A DNA stretch of 64,000 bases from an uncultured Bacteroidales bacterium (GCA_944325415.1 CALUZW010000011.1:1-64000); one strand, 5' to 3'; positions 8,803-17,688 are shown, counted from the stretch's first letter. Translations and numbers: made by a program. Notes: generated by a model from the letters alone, not told the origin.

Positions 8803-8950
8803 CTTTTGTGTCATTTTTTTGTTTTTCTACCTTTTTGAAGCGGTACGAAACTCCTTCATTACGAGCGTCAAATGTGGCATGAGATGGAGTGAGGGTTCTT
8901 TCTCTTCCCAAAAATGGGGAGCCATGTAGTCAATGTCGAAGAAATAATCG

Positions 8951-8958
8951 TATCTTTG
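8951..8958 (+). promoter_or_regulatory. Promoter -7 element (TATCTTTG)
   Basis: TATCTTTG is a perfect TAnnTTTG element 37 bases before ATG 8995. A clear TTTG upstream element is lacking at the usual distance. Confidence 0.5.
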
Positions 8959-8994
8959 CTTATCTTAAAAATTCAAACTAAAAACAACGCTTAT

Positions 8995-9894
8995 ATGAAA
9001 CCGACACTTTTTGTTCTGGCCGCCGGCATGGGCAGCCGTTATGGCGGGCTCAAACAGCTTGACGGGCTGGGTCCTAATGGCGAAACCATCATGGACTATT
9101 CGATTTACGATGCTATCCGGGGTGGATTCGGCAAGGTCGTTTTTGTCATACGTCATCTGTTCGAAGATGATTTCCGGGAAAAAATCATCAAGAAATATGC
9201 TCACGTCATACCCGTAGAGCTTGTCTTTCAGGAGCTTGACTATCTTCCGGCCGGCTTTACCGTGCCCGAAGGCCGGGTGAAACCCTGGGGTACCAATCAC
9301 GCCGTACTCATGGGTAAAGATGTTATCAAGGAACCTTTTGCCGTGATAAATGCCGACGACTTCTACGGCCGCGACAGTTTTGCCGTCATTGCCGATTATC
9401 TCAAAAACCTCGACGGCAAGCACGACGACTACTGCATGGTGGGTTATCGGGTAGGCAATACCCTCTCCGAGAGTGGTTCGGTTTCGCGAGGTATATGTGA
9501 GACCGATTCGGAAGGCTTCCTTACTTCGGTGGTAGAGCGCACCCAGATAGAGCGACGCGATGGACAGGTCATGTACAAAGACGGTGAAATTTGGGTGTCA
9601 GTCGACGAGAATACGCCTGTCTCGATGAATATGTGGGGATTCACGCCCGACTATTTCCGTCATTCCGAAGACTATTTTATCGGTTTCCTCCGCGAGAATG
9701 CCGGTAACATCAAGGCCGAATACTTCATTCCGCTTATGGTCAATTACCTTATTACAAATAAGATATCGACCGTTAAGGTGCTTGATACGACGGCTAAATG
9801 GTTCGGCGTCACCTATGCCGAAGACCGTCCCTCGGTAGTGGCCCAGATACGTGCGCTCATCGATGCCGGCGAATACCCCGAAAAACTTTTCTGA
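8995..9894 (+). CDS. Sugar-phosphate nucleotidyltransferase family protein
   Basis: A 299-residue Rossmann-like nucleotidyltransferase of the NTP_transferase superfamily, expected to join a nucleotide to a sugar 1-phosphate. The N-terminal nucleotide-binding loop is LAAGMGSRYGGLKQ at about 6-19, a variant of GxGTR, followed by GPNGETIMDYSI; a metal-binding Asp pair lies in AVINADDFYGRD (about 118-129). The usual RmlA/GalU PK motif is modified, so the sugar substrate is not predictable. The start at 8995 removes 27 upstream codons that lie across the promoter. A strong terminator follows at 9921. Confidence 0.85.
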   Translation: MKPTLFVLAAGMGSRYGGLKQLDGLGPNGETIMDYSIYDAIRGGFGKVVFVIRHLFEDDFREKIIKKYAHVIPVELVFQELDYLPAGFTVPEGRVKPWGTNHAVLMGKDVIKEPFAVINADDFYGRDSFAVIADYLKNLDGKHDDYCMVGYRVGNTLSESGSVSRGICETDSEGFLTSVVERTQIERRDGQVMYKDGEIWVSVDENTPVSMNMWGFTPDYFRHSEDYFIGFLRENAGNIKAEYFIPLMVNYLITNKISTVKVLDTTAKWFGVTYAEDRPSVVAQIRALIDAGEYPEKLF

Positions 9895-9920
9895 CGCTCC
9901 TCCCGTTGCGATAGCCTTAA

Positions 9921-9959
9921 AGAGGCCGCTTCCACAAATTATGGAAGCGGTCTCTTTTT
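9921..9959 (+). terminator. Intrinsic terminator after the nucleotidyltransferase gene
   Basis: AGAGGCCGCTTCCA pairs with TGGAAGCGGTCTCT around a 7-base loop (one G-T-type mismatch) and is followed by six T's. It separates the nucleotidyltransferase gene from the LPP20/PEGA cluster. Confidence 0.9.
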
Positions 9960-10003
9960 TATATAAAAATAAAATATCAATACCTTATTTTCCATAAAAA
10001 TTG

Positions 10004-10011
10004 TATTTTTG
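10004..10011 (+). promoter_or_regulatory. Promoter -7 element before the LPP20/PEGA cluster
   Basis: TATTTTTG matches TAnnTTTG and lies 26 bases before ATG 10038, directly after a terminator, so transcription of the cluster probably begins here. No clear -33 TTTG is visible. Confidence 0.5.
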
Positions 10012-10037
10012 CGAAGCAGGATTTTTTTCCGAGTTAT

Positions 10038-11876
10038 ATGATTAAGAGAATAGTCGTTTGTTTATTCATAGTACTCTGTGTCGTATCGGAAATCTCGGCA
10101 CAGAGCATATCGGAGATAAAGGCGAACAACGCTTATCTTTGGGGCGAAGGCAGGGGGGTAACCCTTACCGAAGCCGACCGTGCGGCGTTGGACGACCTGA
10201 TTACTCAGATTTCTGTAACCGTAGAAAGCCGGTACAGTAAGGTCGACGAGAACGTTGTAGATAAAGAGGGGGTAAGTACGCAGAGTTCGTTCAAGGCCGT
10301 ATTGCAGACCTATTCCAACGCTACATTGCAGAATACCGAACGTTTTGTTATCAGTAACGAGCCCGATGCGCATGTGTTCCGTTTTGTGAAAAAAAACGAT
10401 GTCGACCGCATCTTTGCCTCGCGCCGTACCAAGGTCGAGGATATGGTATCTTTTGCCTTGCGGGCCCGAAACGACGGCAAGATTGATGAAGCCTTACGGA
10501 ATCTTTATTGGGCCTATTGCCTACTGAAAAGCCTGCCCTCTTCCTCTGAAATAACCTACGACAATCAAGGGCAGTCGTGTCTGTTGATAACCTGGATACC
10601 TGAACAGATCAGACAGATTTTTTCGTCGATAGAGATTACCCGTCAGCCGATGCCCGACGGAGAGACCGAGAATATGGCTCTGCTGAATATTACCTGCGAC
10701 GGAAAACCGGTGAGCAGTTTCGACTACACCTATTTCGACGGCCGCAATTGGAGCAACATTTACAGCGCCAAAGACGGGTTGGGGGTGATAGAGTTGTTGC
10801 CCGGCATGGCGACCGACAATATACAGATACGCTGTGAATATGAATTTGCCGGAGAGGCGCATATCGACAAGGAGATAGAGAGCGTCGTCAAGGTCATGAA
10901 GGGAACGGCGTTCAGAGATGCCTACATCTGGGTGCATCGCACAGCCGAGCCGCAGATGGCCACAGCCACTTGCACCCCTTCGGCTACATCTGCGGTTGCC
11001 GAGTCGGCCCCGGAAGTTGCCGATGCGGGCGAGATCAGTTGTCTCGAAGGTGAGGCCGCCGAGTATTACGAAGTGCGAATCGGCCGTATATTGGATGCCG
11101 TGCAGAGCAAGAGTTACGACACGGTGAGGCCTCTCTTTACCGAGCAGGGTTGGGATATGTTTGAGCGCCTGCTTGCCTATGGCCGTGCCCGTCTGTTGGA
11201 TACCTCTTCTCTGAGTTTTATCGAGGCCGATGGCAAGGTTATCTGCCGGAGTGTACCGATGAGTTTCTCTTTTGCAAATAACAACCGCAAATTTGTTGAA
11301 GATATCGTCTTCACGTTTGACGAAGAGAAAAAGGTCGAGAGTCTCGCTTTCGGTTTGGGGCAGGAGGCCATGGAAGATATTCTGTACCACTCGGTATGGG
11401 CCGAAAAGTCCCGCATATTCCTCATGAGTTTTCTTGAAAACTACAAGACGGCCTACGCTTTGAAACGGCTCGATTACATTCGCGACATCTTCGACGATAA
11501 TGCCGTCATCATTACCGGTGCGGTAACCCGGCGCATTACGGGCGATGTGGAGTTGAACAGCTATCGCACCAACCAGTATGTCCGGTACAACCGGCAGACC
11601 AAGGATCAGTATCTCCGCAACCTGGCCCGCTGTTTCGACAGCAACGAGTTTATCAACATACGCTTCGGCAACAACGATGTGGTGAAGGCCGGAGCCGGTG
11701 GTGAGCTTTATGGTATACAGATAAAGCAGGACTATTACAGTACCAATTATGGCGACCAGGGCTACCTCTTCCTGATGGTCGATCTCAACGACCCTGACAG
11801 ACCTGTCATCAAGGTGCGTACCTGGCAACCCGAGAAAGACCCCAATTTCGGCCTTTACGATATAGGAATGTTTTGA
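10038..11876 (+). CDS. Exported LPP20-like protein with C-terminal NTF2-like domains
   Basis: A 612-residue exported protein of unknown function. A signal peptide (1-21, ending SEISAQ) leads into an LPP20/FlgP-like region (about 22-130) with the pattern of an A-rich helix, EGRGVTLTEADRAALDDL. A middle beta-rich part (about 165-295) is followed by an Ala/Ser/Pro linker (about 300-335), then two segments that look like NTF2-type folds (about 340-455 and 470-612); the last contains YGIQIKQDYYSTNYGDQGY and ends in a WQPE stretch. It is the first gene of the cluster and 63 bp precede the next. A periplasmic or surface location is inferred from the signal peptide. The domain calls are by eye and moderate in confidence. 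Confidence 0.8.
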   Translation: MIKRIVVCLFIVLCVVSEISAQSISEIKANNAYLWGEGRGVTLTEADRAALDDLITQISVTVESRYSKVDENVVDKEGVSTQSSFKAVLQTYSNATLQNTERFVISNEPDAHVFRFVKKNDVDRIFASRRTKVEDMVSFALRARNDGKIDEALRNLYWAYCLLKSLPSSSEITYDNQGQSCLLITWIPEQIRQIFSSIEITRQPMPDGETENMALLNITCDGKPVSSFDYTYFDGRNWSNIYSAKDGLGVIELLPGMATDNIQIRCEYEFAGEAHIDKEIESVVKVMKGTAFRDAYIWVHRTAEPQMATATCTPSATSAVAESAPEVADAGEISCLEGEAAEYYEVRIGRILDAVQSKSYDTVRPLFTEQGWDMFERLLAYGRARLLDTSSLSFIEADGKVICRSVPMSFSFANNNRKFVEDIVFTFDEEKKVESLAFGLGQEAMEDILYHSVWAEKSRIFLMSFLENYKTAYALKRLDYIRDIFDDNAVIITGAVTRRITGDVELNSYRTNQYVRYNRQTKDQYLRNLARCFDSNEFINIRFGNNDVVKAGAGGELYGIQIKQDYYSTNYGDQGYLFLMVDLNDPDRPVIKVRTWQPEKDPNFGLYDIGMF

Positions 11877-11939
11877 TAGAGAAATAAACCCCATCTATTC
11901 ATTAAAAGTTGTGCCCGACACAATTCAGGGCAGTAGATT

Positions 11940-12488
11940 ATGAGACGAATTTTTATGATGGCATTGGTTATCGCAGCTGTGGGCTTGGTATCAAGTTGCG
12001 GCAGTTCCAAGACAGCACAGTCTGAGGTATATGAAACCCCTTGCTCGGGTCCCGGATTCCGCACCGAAGCATCACATTTCAGAGCATCGGCATCGGCCAT
12101 TGCCGGTAACGAAGATGTAGCCCGCAAGCAGGCTACGGCATCGGCCCGTCAGGAGTTGGCAACAATTATCAACACGACCATCAAGGCCGTGGCCGACAAT
12201 TATGCCAAAAATTATGTCAAAGGCGAAGAAGCTGAGAGTACCCAACGTTATGAAGACCTGGGCCGCACTGTTGTAAACCAACGCCTCACCGGCTCGCACA
12301 CGATATGCGAGAAATATCGCAAAAATGCCAACGGCACCTACACCTGCTATGTGTGCGTGGAGTTGGCTTCCGAAGATGTGCTGGCAGCCTTGAATAGCTC
12401 GATAAGCGATGACTCGAAACTTCGCATCGACTATGACTACGAAAAGTTCAAGAAAGTATTCGAAGAAGAGATGGCCAAAATGCAATAA
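11940..12488 (+). CDS. LPP20-family lipoprotein
   Basis: A 182-residue lipoprotein: the signal ends in LVSSC with the lipid Cys at 20. The mature part has the LPP20 core, an Ala/Glu-rich helix (NEDVARKQATASARQELATII, split here at its centre by family convention) followed by beta strands (YTCYVCVELASEDVLAAL) and a charged C-terminal helix. LPP20 proteins are envelope lipoproteins without known enzymatic activity. This is the single-domain version of the domain that also appears in the flanking genes, so the cluster seems to have expanded by duplication. A stem-loop follows at 12510. Confidence 0.85.
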   Translation: MRRIFMMALVIAAVGLVSSCGSSKTAQSEVYETPCSGPGFRTEASHFRASASAIAGNEDVARKQATASARQELATIINTTIKAVADNYAKNYVKGEEAESTQRYEDLGRTVVNQRLTGSHTICEKYRKNANGTYTCYVCVELASEDVLAALNSSISDDSKLRIDYDYEKFKKVFEEEMAKMQ

Positions 12489-12497
12489 TCGCATAGC

Positions 12498-12541
12498 CCC
12501 CTGTAACAGGGGAGAGGTATCGTGAAAGATACCTCTCCTTT
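12498..12541 (+). terminator. Tandem stem-loops inside the LPP20/PEGA cluster
   Basis: Two adjacent hairpins lie between genes: CCCCTG-TAA-CAGGGG (12498-12512), and a stronger GGAGAGGTATC/GATACCTCTCC stem (12511-12538) followed by TTTCCT. They share two bases. The next gene starts only 13 bases later, so this may be a partial terminator or an mRNA-stabilising element that sets gene ratios. Confidence 0.65.
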
Positions 12542-12553
12542 CCTCTTGTATCG

Positions 12554-13531
12554 ATGAGAAAACACATCTTTGCCATCTGTCTTGCGTGGACCGGCTGCAT
12601 TGCCGTCTTCTCGCAGAATCTTGCCGCCGAGATGCAATGGCGAGTGCAAGGTGTCGATACCTTGCCGGCTTGGGTGTTGTCGACGGTCGGTTGTAATGAC
12701 GAGTTGGGCGTTTCCGAACCGGGCCTGAGCCGGGGCGAAGCCCGCAGTCAGGCCATCGCCCGGGCAGCCTTGTGCCATCTTCTGCATGGCGGTTGTGTGG
12801 CACAGTGCGTCGAAGAGATTTTTTCTAACAGCGAGGCTGGCAGCCAGACAGTGACCACCGACATTCGGCGCATGATGAATGTGGTTGTCGATTATCCCTT
12901 CGACTATCAGATACGTGCCGAACATGTCTCGCCTTTCGGCGAATTTTTTTGCCGGGTGGCTATATATCCGAGACCCGACGGGCAATGCCGCATTCGGGGC
13001 AATATGGAACTGTTCTACACCTATCGGTTTGAGAAGACCGACGATTGGGCCGGATATTATCAGACCGAGTTGCACGTCGACGGGCTTGACAGCGTGATGT
13101 TTCTGCGCGAAGAGATACACCGCCTGCAACAGCAGTCCGACTATCGGTCGTGGTGCAACGGCCGTCCGATAGATAAGGGAAAAATCTATTGCACCTATGC
13201 CGACGGGGGCGATACGATCGCCTTTGAACCTCGACCCATGCGTCGGCTTGTCAAAGGTTTCTGGCAAGCTTATATACTGCCACACCTCGATGCTCTTTTC
13301 TACGAAGAGGAGGGCGAGACAACGATAAAGTCGTTGATGGAGAACTACCGGGGAGCAATGAAAAACATGGGCCGGAGTATCTCCATAGAGCTGCCGCTTG
13401 CCGTCGATACGGAGTCGGGCGGTATAGCCGATAACTATCTGCATATACGGTGCCGTCTGCGCGAAAGCATACCGGCCCATAAAAATATCTCCGAAAAGAG
13501 TCGCGATTCCTTTTCGGAACCAAACCAGTAA
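12554..13531 (+). CDS. Exported protein with LPP20-like domain
   Basis: A 325-residue protein with a signal peptide (1-21, ending AVFSQ). Residues about 28-140 carry an LPP20-like domain: a strand-rich start (WRVQGVDTLPAWVL), the helix LSRGEARSQAIARAAL, and a strand block ending EFFCRVAIYP. The C-terminal half (about 150-325) is not recognised; it has aromatic segments (FYTYRFEKTDDWAGYY) and six or more Cys scattered through the protein, which could form disulfides after export. The next gene begins six bases after its stop, so the two are co-translated. Function unknown. Confidence 0.75.
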   Translation: MRKHIFAICLAWTGCIAVFSQNLAAEMQWRVQGVDTLPAWVLSTVGCNDELGVSEPGLSRGEARSQAIARAALCHLLHGGCVAQCVEEIFSNSEAGSQTVTTDIRRMMNVVVDYPFDYQIRAEHVSPFGEFFCRVAIYPRPDGQCRIRGNMELFYTYRFEKTDDWAGYYQTELHVDGLDSVMFLREEIHRLQQQSDYRSWCNGRPIDKGKIYCTYADGGDTIAFEPRPMRRLVKGFWQAYILPHLDALFYEEEGETTIKSLMENYRGAMKNMGRSISIELPLAVDTESGGIADNYLHIRCRLRESIPAHKNISEKSRDSFSEPNQ

Positions 13532-13536
13532 AAGAA

Positions 13537-15861
13537 ATGAATTCACGTCGAAGATTTTGCCTAAACATACTTGTATTCTCTCTGTTGTTCGGTTTCGTGT
13601 GGACCGATTTGTCGGCACAGAACATCTCGGTCAAGGATTTCCGCCTGCTCGAAACCGACCTGACCGCCAATACGGTCGGCACCATGAAGCGTGACCAGAA
13701 CAATGAGGTGGCTGCTCTGATAAAAATTGTAACCACCGAGACCGGCTTTGTATTCGATGGTGGTATGCTGGGTACCGTGGCTACCGTGCAAAAGACGGGT
13801 GAGATATGGCTTTATGTGCCACAGAAAGCCCGCAAGATTACCATCTCGCATCAGCAGCTGGGCATGTTGCGCGACTATTACTATCCTTGTACCATCGAGG
13901 CAGGCCGCACCTATGAAATGATTTTGGCTACGGGAAAGGTTACGACCATCGTGCAGGAAGATGCCGGCGGACAGTATGTGGCAATGACGCTCACTCCGGC
14001 CAATGCCGAGGTATACATCGACGACATACTCACCGAAGTCTCCGGCGGCACCGTATCGAAACTGTTGAAATATGGAAAACACACCTATCGCATAACCGCC
14101 CCTCTTTACGAGACCGAGGTCGGACAGTTTGACATCTCTTCGCATGGCCGCACCGACCTGAAAATTGCCCTGCGTCCTGCTTACGGGCAGTTGCAGCTGA
14201 CCTCTACACCCCCGGGAGCCGAAGTCTATATCGACGACGATTACAAACCTGCCGGAACAACCCCCTTTACGACCGAACGTCTGCCCAAGGGGAAACACAA
14301 GCTGCAATTCAGATTGTCCTCATATAAACCGTTGAAACAGACGGTCGATGTTGCCGGCGATGCTTCGGTGCAGACCATCTCGGCCACCTTGGAACCCAAC
14401 TTTGCCGAGGTTTCGATACAGGCCCCCGGTAATGCCGACATATATATCAATCAGGAATTGAAAGGTTCTGGCCGTTGGAGCGGCCGTCTCAATACAGGTC
14501 TCTACACGGTCGAGGCGCGTAAGGAGTCGCATTACCCTACCCGGAAGACGGTCGACATCAGAGCGGGCGAAACAACCGAAATCTTGCTGGAAGCACCCGT
14601 GCCCCGTTATGGCTCTATAAACATCAATACTACCCCTATTGGGGCAAAAGCCTATATCGACGGTGAGTTGCTGGGAGAGACCCCGAACATATTCCGGAAT
14701 ATACTGGTGGGTACTCGCACGCTTAGGGTGGAGAAGAACGGCTATGTGGCCGAGACGCGAACCGTAACCATAGAGGAGGGGAAGGTAACTCCTCTTGACC
14801 TGACCTTGCAGAACGGCGGTTCGGTAACCATTCATAGTCAGGTTCCCGGTACTGAGGTCTTTGTTGACGGAACTCATGTGGGGAATGCACCTTGTATCTA
14901 TACGGCCGCAGCCGGTCGTTATACCGTGACGGCGCGGGCTCGCGGATACAGAGATGCGACACGTTCGGTGGTGATTGTGGCGGGACAGTCCAATACCGAG
15001 ACAATATCGCCCGTGCCACTCACCGGAGCTGTGCAGATAACGGTTTATCCCTCATCGGCCAATATTTATGTCGACGGTTCCTACATAGGTACCTCTTCGT
15101 GCCGTTTTGAAGGGACTGCCGGAACCCATACGGTAACCGTTAGTGCTTACGGATACAAGTCGAAAACCGAGGAGATAACCCTCAGGGCCGGCGAAGAGTC
15201 GTCGACAGCTGTCGTGTTGAAGGCCAAGCGCAAACGCCTCTCGGACTATTACAACTCGGAGGACCTCTTCTCGCTGGGTGGTGGCTGGGATATATTGTGG
15301 ACCGATAAATGCAGCATGGGAGGATACCTTTCGTTCAAAATGGGGCAGGAGCAGTTTACCTGGCTCACGGCTGTCTTGAACATCGGTGGCTACAAAATGG
15401 GTAAGAATCGCGGAGGAAAGTTTGCCGCGATTATGGACGATGCCTATTCTGGTGCGGTCGAAAGTAATCCCGAAATAGACGAAATCGATTCTGAAAATTC
15501 ATTGACGACCTATACGCAGATACCTATCTCTCTGGCATTGCGCTTGCGACTGGGCGGGGGCGACTGGGGAGCTTCCTATATAGGGGTGCAGGGCAGTTAC
15601 AACTTTAATATGGGCGATAATGTCGACCTGAATGTTGTAAATCGCCGCAACTATTCAGTGGGGGCACAGTTCGGATTCTGTATAAAGCGGGTTATCGACA
15701 TCGTTTTCTTCTATACCCACGATTTGAGTCCGGCCTACAACCAGCAGTATATATACGAGAATATGCCCGATTTTTACAATAGCTACGAGAGTCATATCAA
15801 CAAGCGTTGGCGTTTCGGAACGGCTTTTGTCATATACATACCATTCTCCGATGCCCGGTAG
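13537..15861 (+). CDS. Six-repeat PEGA-domain envelope protein with C-terminal barrel-like region
   Basis: A 774-residue exported protein. After a signal peptide (about 1-27) and a beta-rich N-terminal domain (about 28-140), six PEGA-type repeats follow at about 145, 216, 289, 357, 427 and 497, roughly 70 residues apart; each has a P-x-x-A-x-(V/I)-Y-(I/V)-D core, e.g. PPGAEVYIDD, PIGAKAYIDG and PSSANIYVDG. PEGA domains are small surface beta-folds in envelope proteins. The last 210 residues are rich in Gly and alternating aromatic/hydrophobic stretches, ending FVIYIPFSDAR, as in a small outer-membrane barrel. This suggests a barrel-anchored rod; the barrel is an inference. It follows the LPP20-like gene by five bases. 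Confidence 0.88.
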   Translation: MNSRRRFCLNILVFSLLFGFVWTDLSAQNISVKDFRLLETDLTANTVGTMKRDQNNEVAALIKIVTTETGFVFDGGMLGTVATVQKTGEIWLYVPQKARKITISHQQLGMLRDYYYPCTIEAGRTYEMILATGKVTTIVQEDAGGQYVAMTLTPANAEVYIDDILTEVSGGTVSKLLKYGKHTYRITAPLYETEVGQFDISSHGRTDLKIALRPAYGQLQLTSTPPGAEVYIDDDYKPAGTTPFTTERLPKGKHKLQFRLSSYKPLKQTVDVAGDASVQTISATLEPNFAEVSIQAPGNADIYINQELKGSGRWSGRLNTGLYTVEARKESHYPTRKTVDIRAGETTEILLEAPVPRYGSININTTPIGAKAYIDGELLGETPNIFRNILVGTRTLRVEKNGYVAETRTVTIEEGKVTPLDLTLQNGGSVTIHSQVPGTEVFVDGTHVGNAPCIYTAAAGRYTVTARARGYRDATRSVVIVAGQSNTETISPVPLTGAVQITVYPSSANIYVDGSYIGTSSCRFEGTAGTHTVTVSAYGYKSKTEEITLRAGEESSTAVVLKAKRKRLSDYYNSEDLFSLGGGWDILWTDKCSMGGYLSFKMGQEQFTWLTAVLNIGGYKMGKNRGGKFAAIMDDAYSGAVESNPEIDEIDSENSLTTYTQIPISLALRLRLGGGDWGASYIGVQGSYNFNMGDNVDLNVVNRRNYSVGAQFGFCIKRVIDIVFFYTHDLSPAYNQQYIYENMPDFYNSYESHINKRWRFGTAFVIYIPFSDAR

Positions 15862-15907
15862 TACGATATGAAACTCTTCCGGGAAAAAGGACTGAAAAAA
15901 ATAAAAT

Positions 15908-16453
15908 ATGAAAAAGATCGTGCCGAAACAGATAATGCAGACAGTAATCTTGTTGTTCTTCCTCTCCGTTACTGCGGGTTGTGAAGAGAACTTCGACCCC
16001 GATACATGGAACGGGGTAATTGTGTCGGGCAATTACGAAGGGACGATGACGATTCTTATCGATGGGTATAATCTGGTTTCGGGACAGTCCGAGGAACTCT
16101 CTTCGATGCCGATTGCCTTCTCGGTTGCGCAGAACGGGACGGTGAAGATATCCATCAACTACGACACCTATTATACCTGCGATGGTGAAAGTTACGTGGT
16201 AAACATGCAGTCGACGATAAATGATATTGAGGCTGTGGTCGATAGTGGTAATGACAGACGGGTACTCTTGTCGGCAGAGAATCCGAGCGCCAGTTGTGTC
16301 ATTACCGAGGAGATATGTGTCATCTCATCACTGTCGGGTTATGTCGATGCCGATGGAACGCTGCGGGTCGAGCTGTCGGGAATTACCAACAGCGACCGCA
16401 CCGTAGAGAGTGTAGTTGATATTATCCTGTCGGCCGGTCGCGTGCAGGCATGA
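15908..16453 (+). CDS. Small lipoprotein, function unknown
   Basis: A 181-residue lipoprotein with signal ending VTAGC (lipid Cys at about 25). The mature part is predicted all-beta, with alternating strands and Gly/Ser turns (GNYEGTMTILIDGYN, GTVKISINYDTYYTCDGE), like small sandwich lipoproteins of this phylum. It is 46 bases after the PEGA gene with no terminator between, so it is probably the last gene of that cluster, and it ends 27 bases from the convergent tadA. I do not recognise a family. Confidence 0.72.
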   Translation: MKKIVPKQIMQTVILLFFLSVTAGCEENFDPDTWNGVIVSGNYEGTMTILIDGYNLVSGQSEELSSMPIAFSVAQNGTVKISINYDTYYTCDGESYVVNMQSTINDIEAVVDSGNDRRVLLSAENPSASCVITEEICVISSLSGYVDADGTLRVELSGITNSDRTVESVVDIILSAGRVQA

Positions 16454-16480
16454 GATGGCTGTCCGACAGCGAAGGTGTGG

Positions 16481-16939
16481 TCAGCGGCGTTTCTTGAAAA
16501 AGTCGGTGAGTAGGCGGGCACACTCATCCTGCATGATGCCGTGTGTTACCTCGGTCTTGGGGTGCAGGGCGGCCGTTGCAAAGCGACGGTATCCCCGTTT
16601 CTCGTCGGCAGCCCCGAATACGAGCCGTCCCATTTGGGCCCAGCCTATGGCGCCGGCGCACATCACGCAGGGTTCGAGGGTAACGTAGAGGGTACATTCG
16701 GGCAGGTATTTGCCACCCAATACATCGGCTGCTGCCGTGATGGCTTGCATCTCGGCATGGGCCGTAACGTCGCGAAGTGTCTCGGTAAGGTTATGTGCGC
16801 GGGCTATAATGCGCTCTTTGTGTACGATGACGGCTCCTACGGGAATCTCTCCCCGCTCGCCGGCAGCCTGGGCTTCGGCAAGAGCCTGCTGCATATAGTA
16901 TCGGTCGCGTTGTGCGGCCGGCGATTGTTCTCTCTCCAC
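16481..16939 (-). CDS. tadA: tRNA-specific adenosine deaminase
   Basis: A 152-residue zinc deaminase that converts A34 to inosine in the tRNA-Arg(ACG) anticodon. The zinc and catalytic sites are complete: HAEMQAI (His ligand and proton-shuttling Glu) and PCVMCAGAI (two Cys ligands). The substrate-loop region RLVFGAADEKRG is typical of TadA rather than free-nucleoside deaminases. It starts five bases after the SIMPL gene stop, so the two form an operon. Confidence 0.93.
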   Translation of the reverse strand: MEREQSPAAQRDRYYMQQALAEAQAAGERGEIPVGAVIVHKERIIARAHNLTETLRDVTAHAEMQAITAAADVLGGKYLPECTLYVTLEPCVMCAGAIGWAQMGRLVFGAADEKRGYRRFATAALHPKTEVTHGIMQDECARLLTDFFKKRR

Positions 16940-16944
16940 GTGGG

Positions 16945-17655
16945 TCAGTCTTTCAGATAATAGTCTATGGTTGTAACTACCCGCACCTCTTTGATGTAGG
17001 GGGTGCTCTCGTCGCGGTCGCTGATGACAAACTGCCCCTGGTTGGCTCTCCGTATCTTGCCCAGTTTGCTGTCGGAGTCTTTGGCAAATTTCTCGGCGGC
17101 GTTACGTGCCGCTATCGTAGCCTCTTCGATCATCGCGGGCTTGATGTCGTTGAGCCCCGTGAAGGAGTAGCGCGTCGTGTAGCGGTAATCGTCGCCGGTG
17201 ATGGCTACCCCTTTTTTCAGCAGTTCGACCTGCCGGGCGATGAGTTGCCGCACCTTGTCGACCTGTCCCGACGAGACGGTGATGACCGAGGTTACGTTAT
17301 AGCGGTAGTTTATCTCGTTGTTGTTGACGTAGCGTTCGGCGCGCATATCGATAATCTGGGGGGCGGCTATCGAAATTTCGCTGTCGCTTATGCCGTTTGC
17401 TCTCAGAAAGTCGCACACGATTTTGTTCTTTCGGTTTATCTCGTTGTAGATGGTTGTCATGTCGTTTCCTATCTCCTTGAACACCAATGGCCATATCACA
17501 CGGTCGGCATTGACTTCGCGTTCGGCAAGGCCTTTGACGGTAACGATGCGGTCTCGGTCTTTGACCGTAATGATGCTGCGGCTGAGAATAGCTCCCATGA
17601 TAATGAGTCCGATACCGATGCAGAGTCCCGATAAAGCTTTGTTGAAAGTTTTCAT
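16945..17655 (-). CDS. SIMPL-domain (DUF541) membrane-anchored protein
   Basis: A 236-residue protein with one N-terminal membrane segment or uncleaved signal (about 8-30, GLCIGIGLIIMGAIL) and a periplasmic SIMPL/DUF541 domain (about 40-235). The family pattern is visible: VTVKGLAEREVNADRVIW at the start, then a long helix NEINRKNKIVCDFL, and repeated strands with Arg/Tyr. SIMPL proteins have been linked to stress tolerance but have no defined activity. Start 17655 is chosen because it begins the membrane segment; the upstream extension crosses a promoter. Confidence 0.87.
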   Translation of the reverse strand: MKTFNKALSGLCIGIGLIIMGAILSRSIITVKDRDRIVTVKGLAEREVNADRVIWPLVFKEIGNDMTTIYNEINRKNKIVCDFLRANGISDSEISIAAPQIIDMRAERYVNNNEINYRYNVTSVITVSSGQVDKVRQLIARQVELLKKGVAITGDDYRYTTRYSFTGLNDIKPAMIEEATIAARNAAEKFAKDSDSKLGKIRRANQGQFVISDRDESTPYIKEVRVVTTIDYYLKD

Positions 17656-17680
17656 GTTGAAATCGTTTTTGCGTTTGCTA

Positions 17681-17688
17681 CAAATATA
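17681..17688 (-). promoter_or_regulatory. Promoter -7 element for the SIMPL-tadA operon
   Basis: TATATTTG on the minus strand, 26 bases before ATG 17655. It lies back to back with the plus-strand promoter at 17729-17758. Confidence 0.5.

Noticed and set aside
8657-8911. 84-codon minus-strand frame upstream of the ECF sigma factor
   Set aside because: It crosses the promoter of the sigma gene and overlaps its start in another frame.
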